Source: Nitzschia sp. DOCU1
Taxonomy: Eukaryota > Bacillariophyta > Bacillariophyceae > Bacillariales > Bacillariaceae
Direction of reading: 5' to 3'
DNA length: 64,000 nucleotides
NCBI GenBank assembly: GCA_951394045.1
Contig: OX595985.1
Location: 4,092,001 to 4,156,000 of the forward strand
In this document: piece by piece, positions 28,401-39,342 of the stretch
Layout of the letters: each line of letters begins with the position of its first letter
How positions within the stretch are numbered: position 1 is the first letter of the stretch
Notes under the pieces: model-generated
What the model was told of the DNA's origin: nothing
Databases searched by the model: none
The model's input: only the letters and a program-made list of their open reading frames with translations
Program-made: the position numbers and the translations under genes

Positions 28401-30819
28401 GGGACACGATGCAGATTCTCTGGATACCTATATTGGTGCAGAGGTATTGTTACCGAAAGGAGACGACTACGTTCGAGGGACCGTGAGGAAGCGTGCAAAA
28501 GGGGCCGATGGCCTACCCATCGGCATCTATAACCCCAACCCAATCATGAACACAAGAGAATACGAAGTCGAGTTCCCGGATGGGACGACAGCAGAGTACA
28601 CAGCTAACATCATTGCGGAAAACTTGTTTTCACAGGTCGACGACGAAGGTCACCAATTCTTCTACTTGAAGGAAATCTTGGACCACAGGTCGGACGGTCG
28701 AGCAATTAAAAAGGACAATGGATTTATCACCTCGAAGAACGGGAATATAATTCCCAAGATCACCACGGTTGGATGGGATCTGTTGGTGAAATGGAAAGAT
28801 GGAGCAACAACTTGGGTCGCGATGAAGGACTTGAAGGAAAGTAACCCAGTGGAGGTGGCGGAATACGCGGTTGGAAATGGAATCGCAGAGGAACCCGCAT
28901 TCAAGTGGTGGGTTTCTGATGTGCTGCGGAAGCGCAATATTATTATCAAAAAGGTAAAGAGTCGGTATTGGCGTACCACTCATAAATTTGGCATCCGATT
29001 GCCGCACTCGGTCAAGGAGGCACTGAAGATTGACGAGGAAACTGGAACAACGCTTTGGTATGACGCCATAATGAAGGAAATGAAAAATGTCCGTCCCGCA
29101 TTTCAGAGAAAGGATGGACTCACTCTCGAGGAGGCAAGGTCGGGCAAAGCACTGGTGGGATATCAAGAGATCAAGTGCCATATGGTATTCGATGTTAAAA
29201 TGGACGGGAATTTCACAAGGAAAGCTAGGCTTGTTGCCGGAGGGCACACGACCGAGACCCCGGCGTCGATAACTTATGCGTCGGTGGTTTCCAGGGACAG
29301 CGTGCGAATTGCTCTTTTGATGGCAGCGTTGAATAACTTGGATATACTTGCAGCCGATATAGGCAACGCATATTTGAATGCCGATTGCCGAGAGAAGATT
29401 TGGACAGTGGCAGGCCCGGAGTTCGGCAGTGACGAGGGAGCAGTAATGCTAATCGTCAAGGCTTTATATGGTTTACGGTGAGAGAGGAAATGGGGACAGG
29501 AAACTTGATTTTGTTTACTAACATTTATGAATTTATTAATAAGGTCGTCCGGAGCGGCATGGAGAAATATGCTGAGGACGAGTCTAATCGATTTGGGGTG
29601 GCGAGACTCGAAAGCAGACCCTGACGTTTACATCAGGCCCCAAGTCAAGCCAGATGGGAGCGAGTATTACGAATACTTACTCGTTTATGTGGACGATATT
29701 ATGTGCATGTCGCACAAACCTCAGGAAACAATGAAGGCGATCGCAGGGATGTACCGGTTGAAGAATGACGAGGTGGCACCGCCCGAGAGATATCTCGGGG
29801 CGAATATAGGCAAGTATCAATTACCGGACGGTCGTTGGGTTTGGGCAATCTCGGCCAACGATTACGTGAAGAGCGCAGTTAAGAATTTGTGCGAGACCTT
29901 GAAGTCAGAAGGCCGTGATTTGCCGATGAAGGATTCTGATCGGCCATTCCCAAAGAGTTATCGGCCGGAGTTGGACACGAGTCCACTACTTGATGACGAA
30001 ATGGCGACTCGTTTTATGCACTTGATAGGAGTATTGCGTTGGGCGTGTGAGCTCGGGAGAATTGATATGCTTGCGGAGGTAGCGTCGTTGGCGACTCACC
30101 TTTGTGCCCCACGCGTTGGACATCTTGAGACGGTTTACAAAATATTCGCTTACTTACAGAAACACGAACGATCGACGATGGTGTTTGATGACTTGCTGAT
30201 TGATTTTGATGAGAGTTTGTTTGTCCCGGTCGATTGGAAAGACTTTTACGACGTCGAGGGAGAGGAATTACCACCCAACATGCCGGTGCCGAAAGGAAAT
30301 TCCGTTCGCATCGTCATTTATGTGGATGCTAATCATGCTGGTAACGTTGTGAATCGTCGGTCGCAGTCTGGAATTTTGATATTCGTGAATAATGCACCGA
30401 TAATGTGGCTATCCAAGAAGCAGAACACGGTGGAAGCTGCAACGTTTGGAAGTGAATTTAACGCAATGCGGGTGGCGGTGGAGATGAACAAGTCGCTGAG
30501 GTACAAACTACGAATGTTTGGAGTTCCAATCGATGGACCCAGCAACATCTTCTGCGACAACGAAAGTGTCGTCAAGAATACCTCATTGCCTCATTCAACG
30601 CTACAGAAGAAACATCATTCGATTTCATATCATTTCGTTCGCGAGGAGGCGGCAAGAGAAGCAATCAGGGTTGCGAAGATTGATGGGAAATGCAACTTGG
30701 CGGATCTATTCACCAAGACCACGATTCCAACGGACGACAGGAAGAAGTTACTTCAGGAGATATTGTATTTTGGGAAGCCTAGGACAACGGAGGATAATCA
30801 AGGAGATGGGACGGCGTAG
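25477..30819 (+). CDS. Copia-IV Gag-Pol polyprotein (exons 25477-29477 and 29544-30819)
   Basis: Splicing out 29478-29543 gives 1758 residues in one frame. Gag (about residues 1-480) ends in two RGG-box segments (about 366-395 and 446-465) and has no zinc knuckle. A protease-like EIDSRSDNHCFG lies near residue 560. The integrase core has D (FYSDTM, about 696), D (MTVDGALEQ) and E (NRCERDIG). A linker with VEFPDGTTAEYTANII follows. RT is split by the intron exactly at KALYGLR/SSGAAWR, with YVDDIM in exon 2 (about residue 1385). RNase H (IYVDANHAGN) follows. Unlike the other families here there is no stop between Gag and Pol. Without splicing, translation ends at a TGA (29479-29481), giving Gag-protease-integrase with only the N-terminal RT. 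Confidence 0.92.
29478..29543 (+). other. 66-bp GT-AG intron inside Copia-IV RT
   Basis: GTGAGAG at the 5' end and TTAATAAG at the 3' end, with a perfect TACTAAC branch-point motif at 29516-29522. Exon 1 contains 4001 bases (phase 2), and joining CG to G restores Arg of the conserved ALYGLR-SSGAAWR motif. Confidence 0.88.
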
Positions 30820-30933
30820 GTTTCCGCAACGCGGCGGTACCTCCTGGCATTGCGTCGAGATATAAACCAGGTACTACTACCCGATTCGAAGGTTGATGGC
30901 TAGCTACTTTGGCAGCTGTGTCATCAAAGGGAC
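30820..30933 (+). other. Copia-IV 3' untranslated segment
   Basis: Between the Gag-Pol stop and the 3' LTR. The short purine-rich CATCAAAGGGAC just before 30934 is the likely polypurine tract. Confidence 0.5.
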
Positions 30934-31131
30934 TGTTCGAATATGGACGTGACTTGAGGTCAATCTAGTCATCTACGCGCGAGGTGCGCATCGGTCATCG
31001 ATATTGGAAATCAGGATACGTAAGCTGACAATGGCACAATTTAGTCTTGGTCTAACAAGGAAAGGTTGTCTTTAGCTTTACAGTAGCTTATCATTACAAG
31101 GAAACAAGTAAGTCACAGGAAACTTTACACA
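30934..31131 (+). repeat. 3' LTR of Copia-IV
   Basis: 198 bp, one difference from the 5' LTR. Followed by ATTC, which repeats the four bases before the 5' LTR. Confidence 0.93.
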
Positions 31132-31787
31132 ATTCTGCGAGAATCCGAAGATGAGTCATGAAAAGGCTGTCAAGCGGATCATTCGATATTTGAAACGAAC
31201 CAAAGATCAAGGCATCATTATGTCTATTGACGAAACAAAAGGAATTGAATGTTTCGTTGATGCTGACTTTGCTGGTGGTTTTTGAAAGGAAAATACCAAA
31301 AACCCAAGGGATTGTCTCTCCCGAACTGGCTATGTTATCAAATATGCCGGATGTCCAATCGTGTGGTCTTCGAAACTGCAATCCACAATCGCCCTCTCCA
31401 CTACCAAAGCTGAATACATGGCATTGAGCACTGCTGCACGAGAAGTGATTTACCTCATCAACCTAACAGATGAATTGAAGTCTCATGGTCGTGTTGATTT
31501 GATCACTTCCAAGCCAAAAATTTGCGTTACTATCTTCGAAGACAATCTTCGAAGACAATGCTGGAGCCATCAAATTGGCAAAACTTCCCAAGCTGCGCCC
31601 TCGTACCAAGCATCTTGCAATTCAATATCATCACTTCCGATCTTGGACCATGAAGGGACTAGATGGCAGCGACCCAAAAATTCAAGTCAAGCACATTACT
31701 ACTGACAAACAACAAGCAGACATCTTTACCAAGCCACTTCCAAGACCCCAATTCCAGGCACTGCGACAGTTGTTGTGTGGTTGGTAA
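31132..31787 (+). pseudogene. pol: Copia-I pol (copy D), RNase H end
   Basis: Continuation of copy D after the Copia-IV insertion. RNase H (CFVDADFAGG) is followed by a TGA at 31283-31285 (TTTTGAAAGG where copy A has TTTCGAAAGG). A 13-bp tandem duplication (ATCTTCGAAGACA twice, about 31532-31557) also shifts the frame. The last codons (DIFTKPLPRPQFQ...LLCGW) end at 31787. Confidence 0.87.
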
Positions 31788-31816
31788 CTAGTGAATCCGT
31801 GCAATTTGAGAGGGAG

Positions 31817-31899
31817 TGTCGGAAAATTCTCAATTTGACACCTTTGACATCTTTGATGTCAGCTTCTCATTCTGCGATCCACATCTTCCATATATTTCA
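31817..31899 (+). repeat. Truncated 3' LTR of Copia-I copy D
   Basis: First 83 bp of the Copia-I LTR (TGTCGGAAAATTCTC to CATATATTTCA) after the purine tract GAGAGGGAG. It is cut where Gypsy-II sequence starts (shared bases CAC at the junction). Confidence 0.88.
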
Positions 31900-33867
31900 C
31901 CTAGAAAAACTAGAAGTCATTTTCAAACGTCTAAAGGACACCGGTCTCAAGGTGAATGCCCGGAAGTCCTTCTTCGCCCGTGGCGAACTGGAGTACCTTG
32001 GGTACTGGATAACGCGAGATGGAATCCAACCAGTCGCAAAGAAAGTAGAAGCTATTCATGCTATGAAGGCACCTACTAACAAACGCGAGCTCCGCAAGTT
32101 CATAGGCGTAGTTAACTACTATCGCGACATGTGGATTCGCCGCTCCGAAGTTCTAGCCCCACTGAGTGCGCTAACTTCCAAAGAAGCCAAATGGCAATGG
32201 GGTCTGGTCGAGCAGAATGCCTTCGACACGATGAAACGAATTATCAGTAAGCAGACACTACTAACATACCCCGATTTCAACATACCATTCGAAATACACA
32301 CCGATGCTAGTCATACTCAGGTAGGTGCAGTGTTATCGCAACGCGGGAAACCGATTGCGTTCTATAGTCGAAAATTGAACCCGGCGCAAACGCGCTATAC
32401 TACGACGGAACGAGAGCTTTTAGCTATCGTCGAAACACTTAAAGAATTTCGCAATATCCTTTTGGGACAGCGGATTAGAGTCTTCACAGACCATAAAAAT
32501 CTTACGTATAAAGAATTTAATACGGAGCGCGTCATGCGTTGGCGCCTCTTAATCGAGGAGTTTGGCCCCGAGCTGGTCTACATCAAGGGCGAACACAACG
32601 TCGTTGCGGACGCACTTAGTCGACTCGATCTCGACGATAGAGCTTTCCCCGAATCTCACTTAAATGAGTTTTTGGCGGGCGACGAGTTACCGCGCGATGC
32701 TTTCCCCCTTACTTACAAAAATATTGCGCGCATGCAGAATGCCGACCGCGCCTTATTAGCTAAAGTACGCACAAACCCGCGATATTCAGTCAAAGTCTAT
32801 CGTGGGGGCGGAAAGAAGCGAGAACTAATAGTACGCGAGGACAAGATTGTTCTCCCAACGAGTCTCCAGAAACGGTGCGTCAAGTGGTATCACGAGATGC
32901 TCTGTCACCCAGGAGAAACGCGTACCGAACAAACAATTCGACAACACTTCTACTGGAAGAACATCCGCGGCGATGTTGAGCGGATCTGCAAGTCCTGTCC
33001 GACCTGTCAGCTGACGAAGCGAAAGACAATCAAGTACGGGCATCTTCCACCCAAGGCGGCAGAAATAGACCCTTGGGATACGCTATGTGTCGACCTGATA
33101 GGTCCATATAAGATAAAACAACTAGGTAGTAAAAAGACACTACAACTATGGTGTCTCACTATGATAGATCCAGCAACCGGATGGTTCGAGATGGTACGTA
33201 TAGCAAATAAAGAAGCCTTTTCAATAGCCAGTGCGGCCGAAATGGCGTGGTTCACGAGATACCCGTGGCCACAAAAGATCATTTATGACCGCGGAACTGA
33301 ATTCATGGGAGAATTCCGAAGAATGGTGCGCGAAGACTACGGCGTAATGACCAAGCCAATTACAGCGCGAAACCCGCAGGCTAATTCATTTACGAGCGAG
33401 TTCACCAAACCATAGGGAACATGATTCGCACTTTCGAGTTGCAAAACTCCGAAGACACGGAGTCACTGGACGGAGTCCTTGCAGCCACTATGTTCGCAGT
33501 ACGCGCAACGTATCACACAACAATGCAAGCGACGCCATCACAGCTGGTGTTTGGCCGCGATGCTATTCTCAACGCCCGGTTCGAAGCTAACTGGAAATTA
33601 ATTAAGGAACGAAAACAATCTCGTATTATCCAAAATAACGAAGCAGAAAACAAGACACGAAGAGTTTACCGGTATCGCGTAGGACAGAAGGTAATGGTCC
33701 GCAATGAACAATCCCGCAAGTATGGGACAAATCCGTATAGCGGTCCGTATGAGATCGTGTACATTAATGACAATGGCTCTATTCGCATCAGGAAAGGTGC
33801 AGTACAACAAACATACAATATCCGGAATCTGCATCCGTATGAAGAACGCGATGCTGCTGACGAGTGA
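31898..33867 (+). pseudogene. pol: Gypsy-II pol, 3' part (RT thumb, RNase H, integrase), in arm 1
   Basis: Starts just after the RT catalytic region (HLEKLEVIFKRLKDTG). RNase H follows (EIHTDASHTQVGAV), then the integrase zinc finger (HPGETRTEQ...CPTCQL) and core D (CVDLIGPY) and D (IYDRGTEF). A one-base deletion near 33397 (TCATTTACGAGCGAG) destroys the frame at the catalytic Glu (ERVHQ). The rest of integrase is open at 33421-33867 with the GQKVMV...SGPYEIV module. Upstream codons from 31775 are Copia-I LTR fused by the rearrangement. Arm 2 carries the same lesion. Confidence 0.9.
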
Positions 33868-33897
33868 GCTCTTAGAAGCCCTTGTCATGGGGGCGCA

Positions 33898-34354
33898 TGC
33901 AGTACACTAGAATACCCCTCTAGACCTAACAAGTAGTTAGAACGTTAGAACGTTGTAACATTGCAACGTTAGAATGTTCGAACGATGAGTACACACAATG
34001 GCCTACGTGTAGTACCAACACACCTTAGATATATACCTGCTGACGTCGACTTGGTCGAACGTCCGTGGACGCACGGACGGACGGGCAAGGCCGGTGCAGC
34101 TGACGAGCAACGACGACGACAACGGCGAGCGCGGCGAGCCGTCGATGTCTACTACTGGAATAGGAGTTCCAACGGTAGCCAGCTATAGACCTTGAAGAGA
34201 TCTGAGAAGCTAGATCGGTGGGAGTTGCATCCAACGCATATGGGATGCGTTGAGGAAAGACTCCGGTGGTCTAGGAGCGATAGAATCAGCGATAACTTTA
34301 GATCTCACAATTATTTCCACTACAACTATTTCATCGTACTTTCAGCGTAGTGCA
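33898..34354 (+). repeat. 3' LTR of Gypsy-II (arm 1 copy)
   Basis: 457 bp, from TGCAGTACACTAG to CAGCGTAGTGCA. Preceded by the purine tract CATGGGGGCGCA and followed by TGAGGTCACTTCC of Copia-I Gag. Identical to 48562-49018 as far as compared. Confidence 0.92.
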
Positions 34355-37300
34355 TGAGGTCACTTCCAAGCTTGAAGCCATCTTGGCTGTCATGCAGTCT
34401 TGAAGGGGACGCCTGTGGGAAGCCATGGTGGCATCCTGCAGGCTCATCTGGCGACTAGCTTGGCTAGTTTGCATCTTTGTGAAGCTTTGTGTGTTTGCAT
34501 ACTTTAATGTGGGCGAACCAAATCCGTATATGGTTTACTCATTGTTTTCGAGACACAAGCATGCTCCACGAAAGATCAGGCCAGCCCGTTGGCCCCCGAT
34601 ATCAATTTGTACGCTATCTGAGACCTACTGTGTCCTTTCGCACATCAGATTGCGAGTAAGCTTTTTGGTTCTGATACCATGGTTTGCGAAGGTGATGGCG
34701 GATGATTGTCAAGTGATGAACGAGCTATCACTTGGCTCTGTTCTAGAACCCATCCTGTTATTTCTTGTAATTGGATCATGTCTCCTTTACCGGCGACCGC
34801 CCGACAAGTTCTTTGCCCTGCCAAACGACATCATTATTGCTGTGGCTCCTAAAGGGGCGAATCTTCGAAGATTTCTGCGCATTATCGTTTTCACGATCCT
34901 GACTTTACTCCTAATGAGCCAATTGCCTGACATTTCATTCCAAGAATTGTTCAAAGTATGGAAGGCTCCGCACTCAAGCTGTGAGCATGACCATTGCGCA
35001 TTCATGGCAATGCTTGAAAAGGAGAGCTCGCCCCGTTTGATCGGTGACTGGGACTCCGATTCCAATCCAATAGTCATTGACTCGGCTTGCTCCGCCTCCC
35101 TGACACCCTTCAAGAGTGACTTGCGGAACATCAAATGCCACAAGTCATCAGTAACAGGGTTTGGCGCGAGCAATATCACGCATGTTGGCGAGGTATCTTG
35201 GTGTGTTAAAGACATCAACGGCAACAACGTCTATCTTGAAGACGATACTTGCTACTATGCTCCAAACGCTCCGTATTGGTTGCTTTGCCCTCACAACTGG
35301 AAAAAATGCTGCAACAAGAAACGGTACGATGCGGGAGAAACAGAGGGAGATCAAGCAACTTTCATGCTGTCTCCCAATGACATGGACGATGACTACGTTC
35401 TATCTTGGAATCGTGGAAAAACCCTGGTGACATGCAAGATTGATCCTTTGAACAATCTGCCTACTGTTTACACTATGGGCGAATATCGCGAGTTCAAGGC
35501 CTTTGTCTCGGCATTCCACACCTTCCCAAATGTTATCGAGGATGACAATGACAACGAAATGGGAGAAACCATGTCAATTGTTGCCGATTCTGACGACGAC
35601 ACCGTTCAGGATCACGAAGAAGAAAGTTTTATAACACCGTCGAAAGCAAAGAGGGTGGATTTTTCTGTTGGTCCGAATCAAAAGGAACCAACTGTTTTAA
35701 TTGATGATCCGATTACTCATCGAGATGAAGAACTCTTTCTTTCCTGGCATCTCAAGCTCGGTCATGCCCCCTATCAATATATTCGTTGGGCTGCACAGCT
35801 CGGAATCCTGCCACCCAAGCTGAAGAAAATTCGGAACGTCGTATGCCCTGCATGCATGTATGGGAAACAAAAGCGACGACCGTGGCGGACCAAAGGATCA
35901 GTTGAACAACAAGGAAAGATCAAGAGGGCAACTCGCCCAGGCGAATGCGTCTCGGTTGATCAATTAATTTCCGGCGTTCCAGGTCTCGTGGGACAATCGA
36001 CCGGCAAGTTGACGAAGAATCGATACATGGTGGCCACGATTTTTGTGGACCACTACTCCGATCTTGACTATGTTCATGTGCAAGCCTCTACTTCTGCAGA
36101 CGATACTATCGAAGCGAAACAAGCCTTTGAGAAATTTGCACTCGATCGTGGGGTCAAAATCGAACAATATCATGCCGATAATGGCATTTTTGCATCTAGA
36201 GGTTTCAGGGAAGAGGTGCACCGCTGTGGCCAAAAGCTGACCTTTTGTGGGGTTGGTGCTCACCATCAAAATGGAGTGGCCGAACGGCGCATTCAAGACC
36301 TCACCGACTCCGCTTGAGCAATGCTAGCTCATGCCTCTCATCGCAATCCTGCTGTGACTGCTCATTTGTGGCCCTATGCTTTGCGGCATGCCAGCTACAC
36401 AAGACGAATCCTGCCCCGCAATGGGCATAGCAAGAGTCCTGAAGAGTTCTTCACAAGAGCTCCTGTTCGTCCGACAACGAAATATTTGCATCCCTTTGGT
36501 TGCCCCGTTTATGTTCTGCAAGCAGCACTTCAAAGCGGGGGAACACAACCAAAGTGGAATGATCGATCGAGAGTTGGCATTTATTTGGGCCATTCAGCCC
36601 AGCATGCACCAAGTGTCGCACTCATTTTGAATCCGACAACTGGCTACGTGTCGCCACAATTTCATTGCATCTACGATAACAAGTTTGACACTCCAAGTCG
36701 TGACAAAAACTTTTCTCAGCTATGGGCCGACAAGGCCGGATTATCAGAGGAGCCTGAACAAGAACCTTCATTTGATTTCCCTTCAAACGATTATTTAGGC
36801 AAAGCAATCCCAACGCATTTGCAGATTCCTTTTGAGCCTCCCGTTCCGGCAGTCGAAGAGCTGCCAACGCAAGACGAGTATAATTTCCCAATTCCCGATG
36901 ATGAAGGAGATGATGCTCCGAATGAAAATCAAGATTCGGTTCTTGACGAATTTGATGATGACCAGCCTGATCAAGAACCCCCAAATCCCATGCAAGAGCA
37001 AGAGGGAGCAATTCAGTCTCCATTCTTTGCTGATGAACCGATTAGAACAACGAGAAGTGGCCGTGTGATTCAACGAACTCGCCGGCTTGCAGAGTCCGAA
37101 CTGTTACCAAGACTTCGTTCTCTGGTCTCTGTTGTTCATCATGTGTCAAATGTGTTGTCTCGATTGGACGATGACAGCCTCAATGAGCTGACAAAGTTCG
37201 TTGCTTTTCCAGCAAGTTTGGCAGACAACGACACGATGTACCTCAAGGAAGCGATGCGGCAACCAGACAAAGACAAGTTTCTGGAAGCCATGGTCAAGGA

Positions 37301-37889
37301 AATTGACGATCATACTCGCCAAGGACATTGGAGGGTGACGACTAAAGCTGAAATGCGTTCAAGGGGCTACAATTACAGGCCAATCATGGCAATTTGGTCC
37401 TTTAAACGCAAGCGCAATCCATTTGGTGAAATTACCAAGTACAAGCTCGCCTCTGTTGCCACGGAGGCCAAACCATCAAAGGCGTTCACTATGAAGAATC
37501 TTTCTCTCCAGTGGTCGCTTGGTCAACTGTCCGACTCATGCTTACACTTTCCGAAGTCTACGGATGGCATGCGAGACAGATTGATTTTGTTCTTGCTTTC
37601 CCACAGGCAAAGGTCAAAACGGACATTTACATGAATGTACCGGAAAAATTTCGTGTCAATTCCAAAGGGGCAATGATCCTCGATGAAAAGGCCCCTCATC
37701 CTTCGAAGCAAGACTCTTGTGTGAAGTTAATTCAAAACGTTTATGGATTGGTCGATGCCAGTTTGACCTGGCATCAGCACATTTCCAAGGGCCTTGAGGA
37801 TTTTGGATTCAAAAGAAGCCAAACGGATCCATGCCTGTTTATTAAAGGCAACATTTTGTTCATCCTTTATGTTGATGATGCCGTCTGTT
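34355..37889 (+). mobile_element. Copia-I fragment (end of Gag to mid RT) continuing out of arm 1
   Basis: The Gag tail (to TGA 34401-34403) and pol are continuous from the Gypsy-II LTR. The first 1643 bp are in the inverted arm and the rest (35998-37889) are single-copy in this window. It ends abruptly within RT at GATGCCGTCTGTT, beyond which an inverted RNase H fragment begins. Confidence 0.88.
34404..37889 (+). pseudogene. pol: Copia-I pol with N-terminal hydrophobic domain, protease, integrase, partial RT
   Basis: ATG at 34425, seven codons after the Gag UGA and in the same frame. This is the most complete copy of the Copia-I Pol N-terminus. Hydrophobic segments (LIWRLAWLVCIFVKLCVFAY, VSFLVLIPWF, ILLFLVIGSCLL, IIVFTILTLLLMSQL) fill the first 180 residues, ahead of the protease motif VIDSACSASL. 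Integrase motifs are CPACMYGKQ, VSVDQL, YHADNGIF and GVAERRIQ. Lesions: CGA to TGA at 36315-36317 and the one-base deletion near 37444 shared with copies at 724 and 24122. RT ends at YVDDAVC (about 37880). Confidence 0.88.
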
Positions 37890-37898
37890 CGAAGACTA

Positions 37899-38099
37899 TC
37901 TTTTTGGCTTGGAAGTGATCAAATCAACACCATGAGACTGCAATTCATCTGTTAGGTTGATGAGGTAAATCACTTCTCGTGCAGCAGTGCTCAATGCCAT
38001 GTATTCAGCTGCGGTAGTGGAGAGGGCGATTGTGGATTGCAGTTTCGAAGACCACACGATTTGACATCCGGCATATTTGATAACATAGCCAGTTCGGGG
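37899..38099 (-). pseudogene. Inverted Copia-I RNase H fragment
   Basis: The minus strand encodes RTGYVIKYAGCQIVW, QSTIALSTTAAEYMA and a continuation to VDLITSKPK, matching RNase H of copies A and D. It faces the RT fragment ending at 37889, so RT and RNase H of the family are folded back on each other with about 9 bases of filler. Confidence 0.85.
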
Positions 38100-38367
38100 A
38101 GTAGGGGGAATGACGCTGCAGGGGATATTTTGACTATTTGGGGGCAAATTTGGCAATTTCGGGCTCCAAGAACGACACTCGTGGCTGCCATGATAGATAG
38201 CATCTCTGCTGTAGCTAGAAGTGACAGGAAGCCGGTAGTTACTAAATAGTAGTAGAGAGAAAAGCTAGTGGTAATTGCAATCTTAATATTTATTAGTAAT
38301 GAGTGCCACACAAACATGCATTCTTGGCATGCTGCACTCTACTAGTAGAGAGAGACATAACTACTAT
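38100..38367. other. 3' flank of the gene at 38368-39342
   Basis: No gene or known repeat seen. It may hold the 3' untranslated region of the minus-strand gene. Confidence 0.4.
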
Positions 38368-39342
38368 CTACTCATCCATGTCAGAATCTTCCAGCACTTC
38401 CACGGTCTCCACACCAAGCTTCTTGGCAATGGTGCCATCTTCTACCACCATGTCAAGGCAGAGAAGCTTGGAACCATCATTGCCTCTCCAAAGCCTGTGC
38501 CTAGCAAAATTGGTAGTGAGGCACTCGTAGGGCAAGGCAATAGTGGCGGTGAACCAGGGCTTGTCGTGGGCAGAGGGGCGCATGCGACGAAGAGCTTCAC
38601 TGAACTCAGCCACACGGATGTGGTTCTTTTGCTCTTCGGGGCTAGTAGAACCCAACAAATCACGGTGAATAGTCCTTGCAGAGCCCATCAGTTCGGGCAT
38701 CTGTACCTCAATCACAAGCTCCTGCAGATCATCGGGGTTGACAAAGTAGCGAAGGCCCCCATTTTCCACAGTCCCAGTAGGAAGGAGAACCACTGCGTAC
38801 TGAACGAGTTGATTGTTGTACCTCACACTGCTAGTAATAACAGGAGGCTGGAAGGTCAGGACGGCGGCGTTGGGGTCCTCGTAGTTCAGACGACGAGAAG
38901 TACGCGTAGAGGGCGTATCCTCGCTCAAGTCGAGAGGGGCAGCGGCAGTTCCCCCACCGAAAACACTAGTAGCAGCGGTGCTTGCAGTTGAAACAGCAGC
39001 GGGCACTTCCATTCCAACAATGGAGGCGCCCGCATTCCTGCCATCGGTACCTGGCTGGAGAAAGGCTGGTTTGGTGTGAGTTGACGTAATAAAAAAGTTA
39101 AGACGAGCAGTGGAGAACTTACAAGGTGGGGTCTTCCTACCAGCATTACGTGCCCTCTCCGCAGCCACGCGAATGTCCTTAGTATAGCGATAGAAGGCAG
39201 ACTTGAACCCATCCTCCGAGTATGGCTTAAACAGTTCACTAAGCTCCTTGGCAACCTTAGGCGTGGTAGTGGCAGTGATTTTTCCCTCCAGGACAAGCCT
39301 CTGAAGCTCCTTTTCTGCGGGGGTTCCTTTGAAAGGCGCCAT
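38368..39342 (-). CDS. Unidentified protein, divergent to the Harbinger-like transposase
   Basis: 324 codons from ATG 39342. Not recognised. The N-terminus is a basic helical segment (FKGTPAEKELQRLVLEGK...YSEDGFKSAFYRYTKDI) that could be a small DNA-binding fold. An Ala/Ser/Thr-rich linker follows, and the C-terminal half has alternating hydrophobic stretches (QYAVVLLPTG, WFTATIALPYE) and an acidic end EDSDMDE. A segment starting GTAAGTTCTCC (minus, 39122) and ending in AG at 39055 or 39051 looks like an intron. Use of 39051 removes 72 bases in frame, and the ORF is also open unspliced. Next to the transposase across the Copia-II insertion, it could be the second protein of a Harbinger-type element, or an unrelated host gene. 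Confidence 0.65.
   Translation of the reverse strand: MAPFKGTPAEKELQRLVLEGKITATTTPKVAKELSELFKPYSEDGFKSAFYRYTKDIRVAAERARNAGRKTPPCKFSTARLNFFITSTHTKPAFLQPGTDGRNAGASIVGMEVPAAVSTASTAATSVFGGGTAAAPLDLSEDTPSTRTSRRLNYEDPNAAVLTFQPPVITSSVRYNNQLVQYAVVLLPTGTVENGGLRYFVNPDDLQELVIEVQMPELMGSARTIHRDLLGSTSPEEQKNHIRVAEFSEALRRMRPSAHDKPWFTATIALPYECLTTNFARHRLWRGNDGSKLLCLDMVVEDGTIAKKLGVETVEVLEDSDMDE

Larger units (their letters stand above)
24921..31131 (+). mobile_element. Copia-IV retrotransposon, complete (6211 bp)
   Basis: Two 198-bp LTRs (one difference seen: TAAGCCGAC/TAAGCTGAC) flank a 358-bp leader and one long Gag-Pol gene. It is inserted in the RNase H region of Copia-I copy D, with ATTC at 24917-24920 and again at 31132-31135 as a 4-bp TSD. 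The coding region is open throughout if a 66-bp GT-AG intron is removed. Recent and possibly active. Confidence 0.93.
19884..31899 (+). mobile_element. Copia-I retrotransposon copy D, decayed, split by Copia-IV
   Basis: The copia element starts abruptly inside the Gly/Pro-rich part of Gag (5' LTR and Gag N-terminus missing). It continues through pol to 24920, is interrupted by Copia-IV (24921-31131), resumes in RNase H at 31132, and ends in 83 bp of 3' LTR that stops at the inverted-repeat arm junction (about 31898). Numerous stops and frameshifts. Confidence 0.9.
31898..35997 (+). repeat. Inverted duplication arm 1 (4100 bp)
   Basis: Reverse complement of 46919-51018. The paired coordinates sum to 82916 at both ends, so there is no net length change, and every interval compared was identical. 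It contains the 3' half of Gypsy-II and the start of Copia-I pol. Confidence 0.93.

Noticed and set aside
31775..33415. A single 546-codon gene starting in Copia-I sequence
   Set aside because: Its first 40 codons are truncated LTR joined to Gypsy-II pol at a rearrangement junction, so it is a chance fusion.
33930..34010. Clustered AACGTT repeats in the Gypsy-II LTR (GTTAGAACGTTAGAACG) as a CRISPR or tandem array
   Set aside because: Only a few imperfect, spacer-less units within an LTR of a eukaryotic element.
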